52,036 nucleotides of DNA from Oscillospiraceae bacterium (GTDB taxonomy: Bacteria; Bacillota; Clostridia; Oscillospirales; Ruminococcaceae). Below are positions 1 to 6,484 of this stretch, piece by piece (positions within the stretch are counted from its first letter, which is position 1; the number at the start of each line of letters is the position of its first letter). The notes beneath the pieces were generated by a model that was not told the DNA's origin, made no database searches, and saw only the letters and a program-made list of their open reading frames with translations. The stretch spans positions 1 to 52,036 of the forward strand of contig JAAVIC010000006.1 of the NCBI GenBank assembly GCA_014799385.1, in the 5' to 3' direction. The translations under genes were made by a program, and so were the position numbers.

Positions 1-9
1 ATCAATTAT

Positions 10-37
10 AACACAGCAGTTTCCGCTGCTGTGTTTT
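10..37 (+). terminator. Hairpin terminator upstream of tRNA-Asn
   Basis: Arms AACACAGCAG (10-19) and CTGCTGTGTT (26-35) pair perfectly over 10 bp and run into a T tract. It probably ends a transcript that enters from left of the window. Confidence 0.6.
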
Positions 38-42
38 CATAT

Positions 43-119
43 TCCTCCGTAGCTCAGTCGGTAGTAGCACCTGACTGTTAATCAGGGTGTCGCTGGTTCA
101 AGTCCAGCCGGGGGAGCCA
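43..119 (+). tRNA. tRNA-Asn (anticodon GTT), integration target
   Basis: Cloverleaf read by eye: acceptor TCCTCCG (43-49) pairs with CGGGGGA (109-115), anticodon stem CCTGA/TCAGG with loop containing GTT, T-arm with GGTTCAAGTCC, and an encoded CCA at 117-119. Its 3' half (from position 89) is duplicated at 7899-7929, so this gene is the integration site of the 7.8 kb element to its right. The tRNA is whole at the left end, as expected when the incoming att site restores the 3' end. Confidence 0.95.
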
Positions 120-205
120 GATACTTGAAAGCGTATTGTAATGCGGTTTACCGTGTGCAATGCGCTTTCGGCGTATTTGGGAACTTTACAAAAAGGGGTC
201 TACAC
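89..205. repeat. attL: left direct repeat of the provirus
   Basis: 117 bp identical to 7899-8015 except at 197/8007 (G versus T). It contains the tRNA-Asn anticodon-arm end, T-arm and acceptor, plus about 85 bp beyond the tRNA. The stop codon of the integrase (200-202) lies inside it. The offset between copies gives an element unit of 7810 bp, a normal inovirus genome size. Confidence 0.92.
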
Positions 206-1099
206 CTCGAGGGAATCAAGATGTGAATGATAATGCGACCGCGACAGCTTAAGGTTAAACGCAAGATGTAAATACATCTGCGTGGTGTTAATACTGCTAT
301 GACCAAGGATAAGGCGAAGCGTTTCCAGGTCGCCGCCGTCCGCGAGGTAGTAAGTCGCGAAAGTGTGGCGAAGGAGATGTGGATGAAGACGCTCGATTCC
401 AGAACGTTCCTTCAGGTCTTGGAATACCTGTTTAATCAAATTATCGGTGCAGCGATTGCCGGAGCGGTCGCAAAAAAACGGCGAATCGGAATCATAAAGT
501 AACAGAGATTGAGGGGGAAAATATTCGGAAAGCAGCGAAGAGCAGCTATCGCCGATTGGTACAATCCGCTGCTTTGAGCCTTTTCCGCGAACAAGGAGAG
601 TATTGTTTTTGAGGTTTACATCACCGACATTAAGGCGCGGAATTTCGCCGCGGCGAAGTCCGCAATCCATCATCAGAACCACAAAGCATTTGTTCCGCAA
701 GTCAATGAGATTACCGGGATTAAAACAAGCAAGAAGCTCGCGTATCTCGTCATCGTCAAGTATGAGCTGCTCCTTTTTATGTACCCTCGGTAGCTTCAGT
801 TGACGGGAGAAATCCTCGAGAAATTCCGAATCGATTGCGAAATTGTAAAACGCTTTCACAGCGCGAAGCGCACCATTGACAGAACCCCCGGAGAGCTTAT
901 CCCCATCGCGCTTGGAAAGAGAACGCAAATAAACCCCGTATTCCTTGAAGTGTAACAATGATAAATCCGAGGGATTATCCGAGCCGAGCCAGCGGAAAAA
1001 ATCGCCCAGCTGCCACTTGTACCAATCGATTGTGACAACCGAATTATTGCGGTACTGCTGTTCCAGAAGAAATAAATCGTAAATTTCGGAGATTGTCAT
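200..1099 (-). CDS. int: Tyrosine recombinase (phage integrase)
   Basis: 299 residues, XerC/D-like. It has an N-terminal SAM-like core-binding domain (about 1-95) and a C-terminal catalytic domain. The catalytic set is visible: Arg in CGLRRGEI, Lys in the VRGKGSKQR hairpin, HLLRHTFA (HxxR), LILGHSSINTT and the nucleophile Tyr in QMYLH. The gene abuts the attL repeat, its last residues (LDSLEV) are coded in that repeat, and it points at the tRNA. It should catalyse integration into and excision from tRNA-Asn. It is the last gene of the minus-strand phage operon. Confidence 0.93.
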   Translation of the reverse strand: MTISEIYDLFLLEQQYRNNSVVTIDWYKWQLGDFFRWLGSDNPSDLSLLHFKEYGVYLRSLSKRDGDKLSGGSVNGALRAVKAFYNFAIDSEFLEDFSRQLKLPRVHKKEQLILDDDEIRELLACFNPGNLIDLRNKCFVVLMMDCGLRRGEIPRLNVGDVNLKNNTLLVRGKGSKQRIVPIGDSCSSLLSEYFPPQSLLLYDSDSPFFCDRSGNRCTDNLIKQVFQDLKERSGIERLHPHLLRHTFATYYLADGGDLETLRLILGHSSINTTQMYLHLAFNLKLSRSHYHSHLDSLEV

Positions 1100-1108
1100 A
1101 TTATCACC

Positions 1109-1357
1109 TCACTTGATAGCTTTAGCCCAACTGAGTATTGTCTGCCAGAGGTAGTAAGCTCCAACAGCGGTAAGCCAAGCCGCCGCAATGCCAAGCATTG
1201 CGCCAATAGGTACAAAATAATTAACGTAACCGAGGATTTTTTGAACCTCATCGGGAACAGTGAAATTAGCAAAAGGACTATCGGGAAGAACCAACATAAC
1301 AGAGGAAATAATGTTATTAACGATGTCAACGATCCAATTCCAGATTTTATTAAACAT
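1109..1357 (-). CDS. Small two-helix membrane protein, pVI-like minor coat candidate
   Basis: 82 residues with an amphipathic N-terminus (NKIWNWIVDIVNNII) and one or two hydrophobic segments (around VNYFVPIGAMLGIAAAWLTAVGAYYLW). A good SD (GGAGGTG) lies just upstream. It sits directly after the large adhesin-like gene, the place filled by gene VI/DUF2523-type minor coat proteins in filamentous phages. The virion cap role is inferred from position, size and topology; I see no diagnostic motif. Confidence 0.55.
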   Translation of the reverse strand: MFNKIWNWIVDIVNNIISSVMLVLPDSPFANFTVPDEVQKILGYVNYFVPIGAMLGIAAAWLTAVGAYYLWQTILSWAKAIK

Positions 1358-1371
1358 TTTTTACACCTCCA

Positions 1372-2862
1372 TCAATGCTGAATCATTTTCGGGGTGATAT
1401 GGAGAAGTAGAAATATAAATCCAACGATGAAGCAGGTGTAACAAATGGGCTGAACAAGCGGAATATGAGACAAGTCGATAACAATTTCCTCATCAATTTC
1501 AAATAGCGGCGGGGAATCGGGGTCTATATACTCGCCGATGGTCTCATTGCTTGCCCACTGCTCCAGATTGTCAGGGTGTGTGGAAATAGGAATGCGGAAA
1601 ACAGGAGCAACAGGATCAGCGCAAAGAATCCCGAGAAACCGGGCGAAATCGAACGGAATGCAAAAAGGAAATTTTGTGATGATAGTTGACGGAACACTAA
1701 TGTCAAGATTCAAATCGCCTTGAAGCTCGGCAAGCGTGAAATCTCCTACACCGGGAACGGACACGCCGACCTGTTCCGCAATGGGTTTATCTTTATCGGG
1801 GTTTACAGGAATAGAGAGAGTAGCATCATCGGGGACGACACCGGAAAGGTCATCAAGCTTGGGAACGTCCTCGGTGCTGATGGAGTAATCATCAATAGAT
1901 TGCAGAAAAGCACCATAGTCCCCGGTGGTAGTAACAAGCCCGGAATTCATTCCGCCGACATCAACATCGGAGATTGGAGTATATGTGACTGTTCCATTTT
2001 CATAAACAAAGCAGTAGTCAACAGAATTTTCATATACTTTTTGGCTACCCGCCGAATAATATGAAAAACCAAAATTACTCAATAAAGACATATTTAACGA
2101 AACCTTAAAATTATAGAAATCGTCAAGAGTGCCGGCGGAAGATAAAGTGCCGGGCGACAATGAATTCTGTTTGTATGAATCACTAAGGAAATAAGAGCCA
2201 ACCCTCCTAGATGCTCTTTCGTTTAAAACACTTGAGCCTTGCATATATAAAAAATACTGTGAGAAAACAATACGGGTTTCATTGAAATAAACAGCGGCAA
2301 AAGCTTGACCGGATGAGGTAAGAAAAAATTCAGAGATGAGGGGCAAATTCTTCATATCAAATGGCTTTGACAAATCCACATCAAGAAACATGCAGTTATA
2401 TCCGGAGGTGAAATCGACTTTTGGACGTGACATAACACTAATTGATTGGTTAACTTCTTTGATTAAAGAATGAAATTTGTCACCTTTAATAACGTAGTTA
2501 TTATCATCAACAACAAGGTCACCATTATCGAAAAGCTCCTGAACCTTTTTTGAGATTACACCAAATCCGGATTGAAAATAACTGGAATTGTGATATGTAT
2601 TTCCGTTTTCATCGGTGATGGTTTCGCCGTTAATAATAAAATTAGCCTCTTCGCCTGCAGAATTGATAAAATCAATCAACTTTTCAGCATCTTTTTCATA
2701 CTGTCCGGACGTAGCATACTGCATCATAGAAACTGCGGCAACACAGGCAGCGGCACAAACTAAAACACCGGCTACGGCAGCGTAAGAACGCTTAGGGTTA
2801 TGAGAAAAAGAAAAACAAAAAACACTTAACGCAAGGAGGATTGAAACAATGCGTTTTTTCAT
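1372..2862 (-). CDS. Secreted, membrane-anchored adhesin-like protein (pIII-like)
   Basis: 496 residues. It has an N-terminal signal sequence (KKRIVSILLALSVFCFSFS) with another hydrophobic stretch at about 30-50, a long polar extracellular region, and a C-terminal membrane segment (around ICYTCFIVGFIFLLLHI) with a short cytosolic tail. This is the plan of inovirus receptor-binding/termination protein pIII. Its start overlaps the stop of the Zot-like gene (ATGA, 2859-2862), so translation is coupled. The sequence itself is not recognised; the role rests on topology and gene order. Confidence 0.6.
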   Translation of the reverse strand: MKKRIVSILLALSVFCFSFSHNPKRSYAAVAGVLVCAAACVAAVSMMQYATSGQYEKDAEKLIDFINSAGEEANFIINGETITDENGNTYHNSSYFQSGFGVISKKVQELFDNGDLVVDDNNYVIKGDKFHSLIKEVNQSISVMSRPKVDFTSGYNCMFLDVDLSKPFDMKNLPLISEFFLTSSGQAFAAVYFNETRIVFSQYFLYMQGSSVLNERASRRVGSYFLSDSYKQNSLSPGTLSSAGTLDDFYNFKVSLNMSLLSNFGFSYYSAGSQKVYENSVDYCFVYENGTVTYTPISDVDVGGMNSGLVTTTGDYGAFLQSIDDYSISTEDVPKLDDLSGVVPDDATLSIPVNPDKDKPIAEQVGVSVPGVGDFTLAELQGDLNLDISVPSTIITKFPFCIPFDFARFLGILCADPVAPVFRIPISTHPDNLEQWASNETIGEYIDPDSPPLFEIDEEIVIDLSHIPLVQPICYTCFIVGFIFLLLHITPKMIQH

Positions 2863-3539
2863 ACGGATTCACCGTCCTTTTTATTGAATTGGCTGTTAAA
2901 AGCAGCTGCGCGAGCTTTGAAATCGTCAACGGGTGTTTCATCGGCGGGCTTCTCGAATCGTTTGAACGTATCGTAGAGCTTGCAGACGCTTTTCCGAAGA
3001 TTGAAAAACTCCGCGCTTACCTTTTCCTGGATTGGATACCAGTACTGAACCGCAACGAACATCTTATGGAAAATGACAATCATAAACCAACCCTTTAAGC
3101 CGAAGTTCGTCAGCTTACGGTGCTTGTACTCGGTTTCAACGAGGGAGCGAATTTGACGGTCTAACATTCGATCGTGCTGGGTGATTAGGATGATGTCATA
3201 GAAATAATGACGGTGTTTACTGAAAAAAGAAATCCATTTCATTCGGTTTCGGTTCAGACCCTCGCGGGAGTTGAACGGAATCTGAGCTTCGTCTATGATG
3301 ATAACTCCTTGATGTTCATTCCGTCCGGGCTTGAAATGCTCCTCGGCATAACGCATAAAAGTTTCGGGAGTCATATCCAGAGTATCTATCATAAGAAACT
3401 CGGCTTTATGCTTTTTGGGATTGAGGTTAACCTCAAAATTCGCGATAACGGGAATCCCTCGACGTAAGGCACGGTCGACTACTTCTGCAGCGTGATAACT
3501 CTTTCCGCTGCCGGGAGTTCCGGTGTATAGATAAATCAT
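2859..3539 (-). CDS. Zot-like filamentous phage assembly ATPase (pI-like)
   Basis: 226 residues. It opens MIYLYTGTPGSGKSYH, a Walker A loop (GTPGSGKS) at the extreme N-terminus, and has a Walker B-like GVIIIDEAQ near residue 80, as in the Zot/pI family. A hydrophobic stretch (GWFMIVIFHKMFVAVQYWY) near residue 150 can anchor it in the membrane, and a short C-terminal domain follows. In filamentous phages this motor extrudes ssDNA through the envelope while coat protein is added. It is the marker gene for calling the element an inovirus. 'Zot' is a family name; no toxin role is implied. Confidence 0.85.
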   Translation of the reverse strand: MIYLYTGTPGSGKSYHAAEVVDRALRRGIPVIANFEVNLNPKKHKAEFLMIDTLDMTPETFMRYAEEHFKPGRNEHQGVIIIDEAQIPFNSREGLNRNRMKWISFFSKHRHYFYDIILITQHDRMLDRQIRSLVETEYKHRKLTNFGLKGWFMIVIFHKMFVAVQYWYPIQEKVSAEFFNLRKSVCKLYDTFKRFEKPADETPVDDFKARAAAFNSQFNKKDGESV

Positions 3540-3748
3540 AAATCATCACCGCCTTCTGTGTGCGCGCAGGGCGCCCCGCCGCGCTCACGCGCGGCACCCC
3601 GCGCGCCCTCCTCATCGTGATGTTTGATGAAGTATGTTATACAACGGGAAATGAACTGGCTGCGGTTATAGTTCAGGTTGATGCATTGCACATCAACGGA
3701 GCTTAACAGTCAAGGGTCTATTGTTATGTTAATGCGTTCTTTAGTCAT
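3536..3748 (-). pseudogene. Ribbon-helix-helix (CopG-like) gene with in-frame TGA at codon 13
   Basis: Read through codon 13 this frame gives 70 codons starting MTKERINITIDP-TGA-LLSSVDVQ, then NRSQFISRCITYF, which is a typical RHH fold (beta strand, helix, NRSQFI second helix). Its stop overlaps the ATG of the Zot-like gene (TTATGA), so the frame is embedded as a coupled operon member. Codon 13 is TGA where a sense codon such as CGA or TGG would fit. Either it is a recent nonsense mutation or UGA is read through. The tail (codons 48-63) is very GC-rich and folds into hairpins. Confidence 0.55.
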
Positions 3749-3796
3749 TCAAATCAACTCCTTACACACTATTGAACACGATTTATATTTAGGGAA

Positions 3797-3824
3797 AAGC
3801 GGCTCATATTTCTATGAACCGCTT
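3797..3824 (-). terminator. Hairpin after the major coat gene
   Basis: Arms 3797-3808 and 3813-3824 (AAGCGGCTCATA / TATGAACCGCTT, one mismatch, loop TTTC) lie 12 nt downstream of the coat stop. There is no long T run, so partial termination or mRNA protection is likely. A terminator behind the most expressed gene is classical in filamentous phages. Confidence 0.5.
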
Positions 3825-3835
3825 GAAAGGGGGGA

Positions 3836-4171
3836 TTAGCCGGCAACACTACCGAGAATTTTTTTGGCGTACTTAATCAATGCAACAACAGCATAAATGC
3901 CGAGACCTGCCATCATGACAGTAACCAAAACGGGAATAAGCGAACTAACAAACGCCGTAAATTGTGCAGAAATAGTAGGACCAACAGTATCCATAGTTTC
4001 CTGCAAGAAATTTTCGGTATTAGAAGCTGCTGTATCAGCAAGAGGAGCGACTTCAGCGGCGGAAGCCGCAACTGTCATCGCGCAAGTGCTTACTGCCATA
4101 ATAGCAGTGAAAAGCATTGCCTTTCCCTTTTTACCGATTTTCCCGGTAAAAGCCATCAACTTTTTAAGCAT
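3836..4171 (-). CDS. Major coat protein precursor (pVIII-like)
   Basis: 111 residues from the ATG with a near-perfect SD (AAAGGAGGTGATTTT); a longer upstream reading adds unsupported sequence. It has a basic N-terminus, a hydrophobic signal core (MLFTAIMAVSTCAMTVAASA), a likely cleavage at ASA-A or ASAA-E, and a mature domain of about 72 residues. The mature part has an acidic amphipathic start, a transmembrane segment (LIPVLVTVMMAGLGIYAVVAL) and a Lys-rich end (IKYAKKI) that would contact DNA. That is the standard layout of an inovirus major capsid protein. The strong ribosome site and the hairpin behind it fit high expression. Confidence 0.85.
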   Translation of the reverse strand: MLKKLMAFTGKIGKKGKAMLFTAIMAVSTCAMTVAASAAEVAPLADTAASNTENFLQETMDTVGPTISAQFTAFVSSLIPVLVTVMMAGLGIYAVVALIKYAKKILGSVAG

Positions 4172-4187
4172 AAAATCACCTCCTTTA

Positions 4188-4310
4188 CTAGGTATTTTGC
4201 TTAAAAATGGCACTACAAGCAAAGGAAAAGAAAGCTCCCAAAATCCAAAATACTGAGGAGGCTATTACCCCGCAAAAAATGCCAAGAAAGCCGAATTGTA
4301 GAAGTATCAT
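4188..4310 (-). CDS. Tiny hydrophobic membrane protein (pVII/pIX-like candidate)
   Basis: 40 residues, MILLQFGFLGIFCGVIASSV..., almost wholly hydrophobic and ending KQNT. SD AGGTG lies 5 nt before the ATG. It lies between the next small membrane gene and the major coat gene, the place of genes VII and IX in classical filamentous phages. Confidence 0.6.
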   Translation of the reverse strand: MILLQFGFLGIFCGVIASSVFWILGAFFSFACSAIFKQNT

Positions 4311-4318
4311 TCCGCACC

Positions 4319-4462
4319 TCACTTTCGCAGATGTCGGAAGAAACTCGCGCCCGCGATTACTCCGAGCATTATAATGATGATTATAAGCGCAACGAAGATA
4401 TCATCAAGCGTTGTTCCGGCGACGATGAAGTCACCGTTTGAGAAATCAATTTGATTTGCCAA
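4319..4462 (-). CDS. Small single-pass membrane protein (pVII/pIX-like candidate)
   Basis: 47 residues starting at TTG (GGGGGTG 7 nt upstream), overlapping the end of the ssDNA-binding gene by 17 bp. It has a polar N-terminus (MANQIDFSNGDF), one transmembrane helix (DIFVALIIIIIMLGVIAGASFF) and a basic tail (RHLRK). Size, topology and position match minor coat proteins at the leading tip of filamentous virions. No sequence family is recognised. Confidence 0.6.
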   Translation of the reverse strand: MANQIDFSNGDFIVAGTTLDDIFVALIIIIIMLGVIAGASFFRHLRK

Positions 4463-4715
4463 CGGGTTTCACCCCCGTAACCTTGCCTTTGATGTTGGTT
4501 TCGATTTCAATTTCCTTGCCAATCATCGGTGAAAGCGAATCAACGGACAAGCCGAGGTTTTTACAAGCATCGCGGCTGATGAACTTAGAATCAGCCATAA
4601 GCCCCATAACGTTTTCATCCGGGAACGTGATGTGCAGCTTTAAGCCCTGTATCTGATTCCCGTCTCTGGTCTCAAAATCGAGATTCTGAAGACCGATAAA
4701 ATTTACCTTTGCCAT
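4446..4715 (-). CDS. ssDNA-binding protein candidate (pV-like)
   Basis: 89 residues from ATG 4715 (SD AGGTG): MAKVNFIGLQNLDFETRDG..., beta-rich, with KEIEIETNIKGKVTGVKPV at the end, suggestive of a small OB-fold. It is the first gene of the minus-strand phage operon, next to the promoter and hairpin region. Filamentous phages code a pV protein of this size that coats ssDNA and diverts it to assembly. The call is by size, fold-like pattern and place. Confidence 0.55.
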   Translation of the reverse strand: MAKVNFIGLQNLDFETRDGNQIQGLKLHITFPDENVMGLMADSKFISRDACKNLGLSVDSLSPMIGKEIEIETNIKGKVTGVKPVGKSN

Positions 4716-4727
4716 TTTAGCACCTAC

Positions 4728-4900
4728 TTTCTGCCCTGTTCTGGGCGATATATTTGTATAGCGCGGAATTGCGCTTGGCGTCCGGGGGCGGATTGGAACC
4801 GTCATCTTTCCGGGGCGATTGCCCCGAATCGTTTTACTTAATACTACCCGAACATTGAAAGGAGTGATGCATTTTTCAAATTGTTCCACGCGGAACACTA
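4728..4900. other. Hairpin-rich intergenic region, candidate phage origin/packaging signal
   Basis: Four short hairpins lie in 170 bp: GCCC-GGGC (4733-4746), GCGC-GCGC (4761-4774), CGGGGC-GATT-GCCCCG (4811-4826) and GTTCC-ACGC-GGAAC (4883-4896). The region lies between the operon promoter and the first phage gene. ssDNA phages carry their rolling-circle origin and packaging hairpin in such a spot. An open frame extends the ssDNA-binding gene upstream here, but it lacks an SD and looks non-coding. Confidence 0.4.
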
Positions 4901-4901
4901 A

Positions 4902-4967
4902 ATGGTGCGAACATTACGCACCATACGGTGCTATAATTATTATAGCACTATTTGGTGCGTTTGTCAA
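4902..4967 (-). promoter_or_regulatory. Phage operon promoter with repressor operators
   Basis: On the minus strand TTGACA (4967-4962), a 17-bp spacer and TATAAT (4944-4939) form a consensus promoter. GGTGC/GCACC repeats cover it: ATGGTGC (4902-4908) with GCACCAT (4918-4924), the palindrome GTGCTATAAT/TATTATAGCAC (4928-4948), and GGTGC at 4954. A repressor bound here would shut off the structural genes; the divergent XRE gene is the obvious candidate. Confidence 0.75.
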
Positions 4968-4997
4968 TACTTTTTTTACCAGAAAGGAAAATTTTTT

Positions 4998-5225
4998 ATG
5001 AAGTACGCAAAAATCAAGGAACTTAGAATACTAAACAGGTATTCGCAAAAGCAGATTGCGGAATTGCTGGAAATGCAAGTAACGCAATACAGACGTTACG
5101 AAAACGGCGAGAGAAGCATACCAATCGAGGTAATTATAAAGCTTGCGGACATTTATGACGTAAGCATAGATTACCTTGTAGGCAGAGAAGAACCGGAAGA
5201 GCAGAAATGCACGGACGTAGGATAA
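4998..5225 (+). CDS. XRE-family phage repressor
   Basis: 75 residues from ATG 4998 (SD AAAGGA); a longer reading from 4902 would run through the operators and is rejected. Helix-turn-helix core YSQKQIAELLEMQVTQYRRYENGERSIP, then IIKLADIYDVSIDYLVGRE, which is the classic HTH_3 (Cro/CI-like) layout. It is transcribed away from the phage operon and its own upstream DNA carries the operators, so it is the likely lysogeny repressor. Confidence 0.85.
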   Translation: MKYAKIKELRILNRYSQKQIAELLEMQVTQYRRYENGERSIPIEVIIKLADIYDVSIDYLVGREEPEEQKCTDVG

Positions 5226-5238
5226 GGAGGATTTTATA

Positions 5239-5367
5239 ATGAAAAGGTCTGAAAAAAATATTACATGGAATTTAACGGCAGTCATATTAATTTTTGCAAT
5301 TATAATTTTTCTGAAGTTTAATTCCGATGCTTTTGCAAATTACTTTATAAATGCATTAATGGGTTGA
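5239..5367 (+). CDS. Small membrane protein
   Basis: 42 residues (MKRSEKNITWNLTAVILIFAIIIF...) with one transmembrane helix and a strong SD (AAGGAGG) directly after the repressor stop. It forms a plus-strand operon with the repressor and the DUF2726 gene. Function is not recognised; superinfection exclusion would be a guess. Confidence 0.6.
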   Translation: MKRSEKNITWNLTAVILIFAIIIFLKFNSDAFANYFINALMG

Positions 5368-5386
5368 TTTGAAAGGGGTTTTAAAT

Positions 5387-5977
5387 ATGGAAAACTTTGT
5401 TTATATGGTAGGGTTAGCAGTGCTTGTTTTTGTAATATCGGCGATTTACTATATGAATAAGAAACCACAGGCAACAAAGAGCGAGGACACAAAGACCAGT
5501 GAGAAGGAGCAGATCCCGGAGGAAAAAGAAGAACCGCTACCGGCAGGGCAAGCATATCCGTACAAGCTCACACAGCGCATATTCTCTGACAAAGAGGGGT
5601 ATTTTTATCGTGACGTTCGCCCAATCGCGGACAAGCTCGGGTTAATTGTGTTCACGAAGGTGCGGCTTGCGGATTTGCTGTACATACCAAAGGGAACGGA
5701 TAAGGAAAGAGCTTGGTTCAACAAGATTAAGGCGAAACACATTGATTTTATCTTCGTAGACAGTAACTATAAAGTGCGTCTGTTAGTGGAGGTTGACGAC
5801 CCGAGCCATAACCGCCCCGACAGGCAAGCCCGCGATGAAGAGGTTGACGAAATTTTCAGACAACAGGGACTTGAGGTGCTGCACCTCAGAGCGTGGGGAA
5901 AGCAATATGGCGCAGAGGATTTGGAAACGATAATCACAAACGCGCTGAATGTTCAGAAAATAAGCTCCAGGAAGTGA
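5387..5977 (+). CDS. Membrane-anchored DUF2726 protein
   Basis: 196 residues from ATG 5387 (SD GAAAGGGG). It has an N-terminal transmembrane helix (VYMVGLAVLVFVISAIYYM), a charged linker, then a DUF2726-like domain with IDFIFVDSNYKVRLLVEVDDPSHNR and RDEEVDEIFRQQGLEVLHLRAW. The family resembles PD-(D/E)xK/Vsr-like nuclease folds: the D...E-V-D pattern is present, and catalysis is not shown. It is the last gene before a terminator. In this element, which has no recognisable Rep, a DNA-processing role is worth considering. Confidence 0.7.
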   Translation: MENFVYMVGLAVLVFVISAIYYMNKKPQATKSEDTKTSEKEQIPEEKEEPLPAGQAYPYKLTQRIFSDKEGYFYRDVRPIADKLGLIVFTKVRLADLLYIPKGTDKERAWFNKIKAKHIDFIFVDSNYKVRLLVEVDDPSHNRPDRQARDEEVDEIFRQQGLEVLHLRAWGKQYGAEDLETIITNALNVQKISSRK

Positions 5978-5999
5978 ACAGGATCACGGAAGGATAAAT

Positions 6000-6023
6000 A
6001 AAGCCGCTTTTGAAGCGGCTTTA
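6000..6023 (+). terminator. Terminator after the DUF2726 gene
   Basis: AAGCCGCTT (6001-6009), loop TTG, AAGCGGCTT (6013-6021), flanked by A and T. Confidence 0.65.
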
Positions 6024-6247
6024 AGAATATGAGTACGTGCGAACGACCTCTGAAAAAACAGAAATCAAAGTTGAGATGAATCCAGAGAAGATTCAGAGCG
6101 GCGGGGCTGGGGGCAGCTTCTGCCTCGGAACGTTTGAGGTTTTGACCAATCTGAGAGGGGAGCGTATCATTGCGTTCAATGCGAGCAAGGTCTTGAAGCA
6201 GACTATCAACCTTAACAGGGAATGATCGGAGGTATATTATAATAGGT
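6024..6247 (+). other. 224 bp with no confident gene
   Basis: A frame from GTG 6037 to 6225 (62 codons) is open but has no SD and no recognisable motif. The opposite strand is open too. It may be a decayed gene or the upstream region of the small gene that follows. Confidence 0.3.
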
Positions 6248-6409
6248 ATGGCTGAAAAGAAAAAAATTCCCGCCGCCGAGAAATCGGACAAGCGGGCAGA
6301 GATAATCATAGTTCGTCATTACGGTGATAAGGACTTCGTGCAGCTTTACGCGGAGTATGTAGCCGACAAAATTCTGGAGAGGTCAAAGGAAGAACAGCAG
6401 TCGGCGTAA
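6248..6409 (+). CDS. Small charged protein
   Basis: 53 residues: MAEKKKIPAAEKSDKRAEIIIVRHYG..., ending KILERSKEEQQSA; soluble and highly charged. GGAGG lies about 13 nt upstream, a little far. Short proteins of this type often precede large serine recombinase genes in Firmicutes elements, and a recombinase C-terminus lies downstream (7395-7870), so this may be a relic of that unit. Function unknown. Confidence 0.55.
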   Translation: MAEKKKIPAAEKSDKRAEIIIVRHYGDKDFVQLYAEYVADKILERSKEEQQSA

Positions 6410-6428
6410 AAAATTTTTGCAAGAGCAC

Positions 6429-6457
6429 TTGACTTGCTTATCATAATATGGTATAAT
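6429..6457 (+). promoter_or_regulatory. Promoter of the HNH gene
   Basis: TTGACT (6429-6434), 17-bp spacer, TATAAT (6452-6457), followed by an SD (GGGGGTG) and TTG start at 6485. Confidence 0.7.
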
Positions 6458-6484
6458 AATTGTAAAAGTGATGGGGGTGATTCT

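Noticed and set aside
299-502. Small plus-strand ORF over the integrase
   Set aside because: Shadow of the integrase gene, no SD.
2859-3539. Zot as a true enterotoxin
   Set aside because: The protein has only the N-terminal ATPase and membrane anchor of phage assembly proteins, without the toxin-like C-terminal part.
4716-4898. N-terminal extension of the ssDNA-binding protein
   Set aside because: No SD at the upstream start, basic low-complexity translation and several hairpins; ATG 4715 has a good SD.
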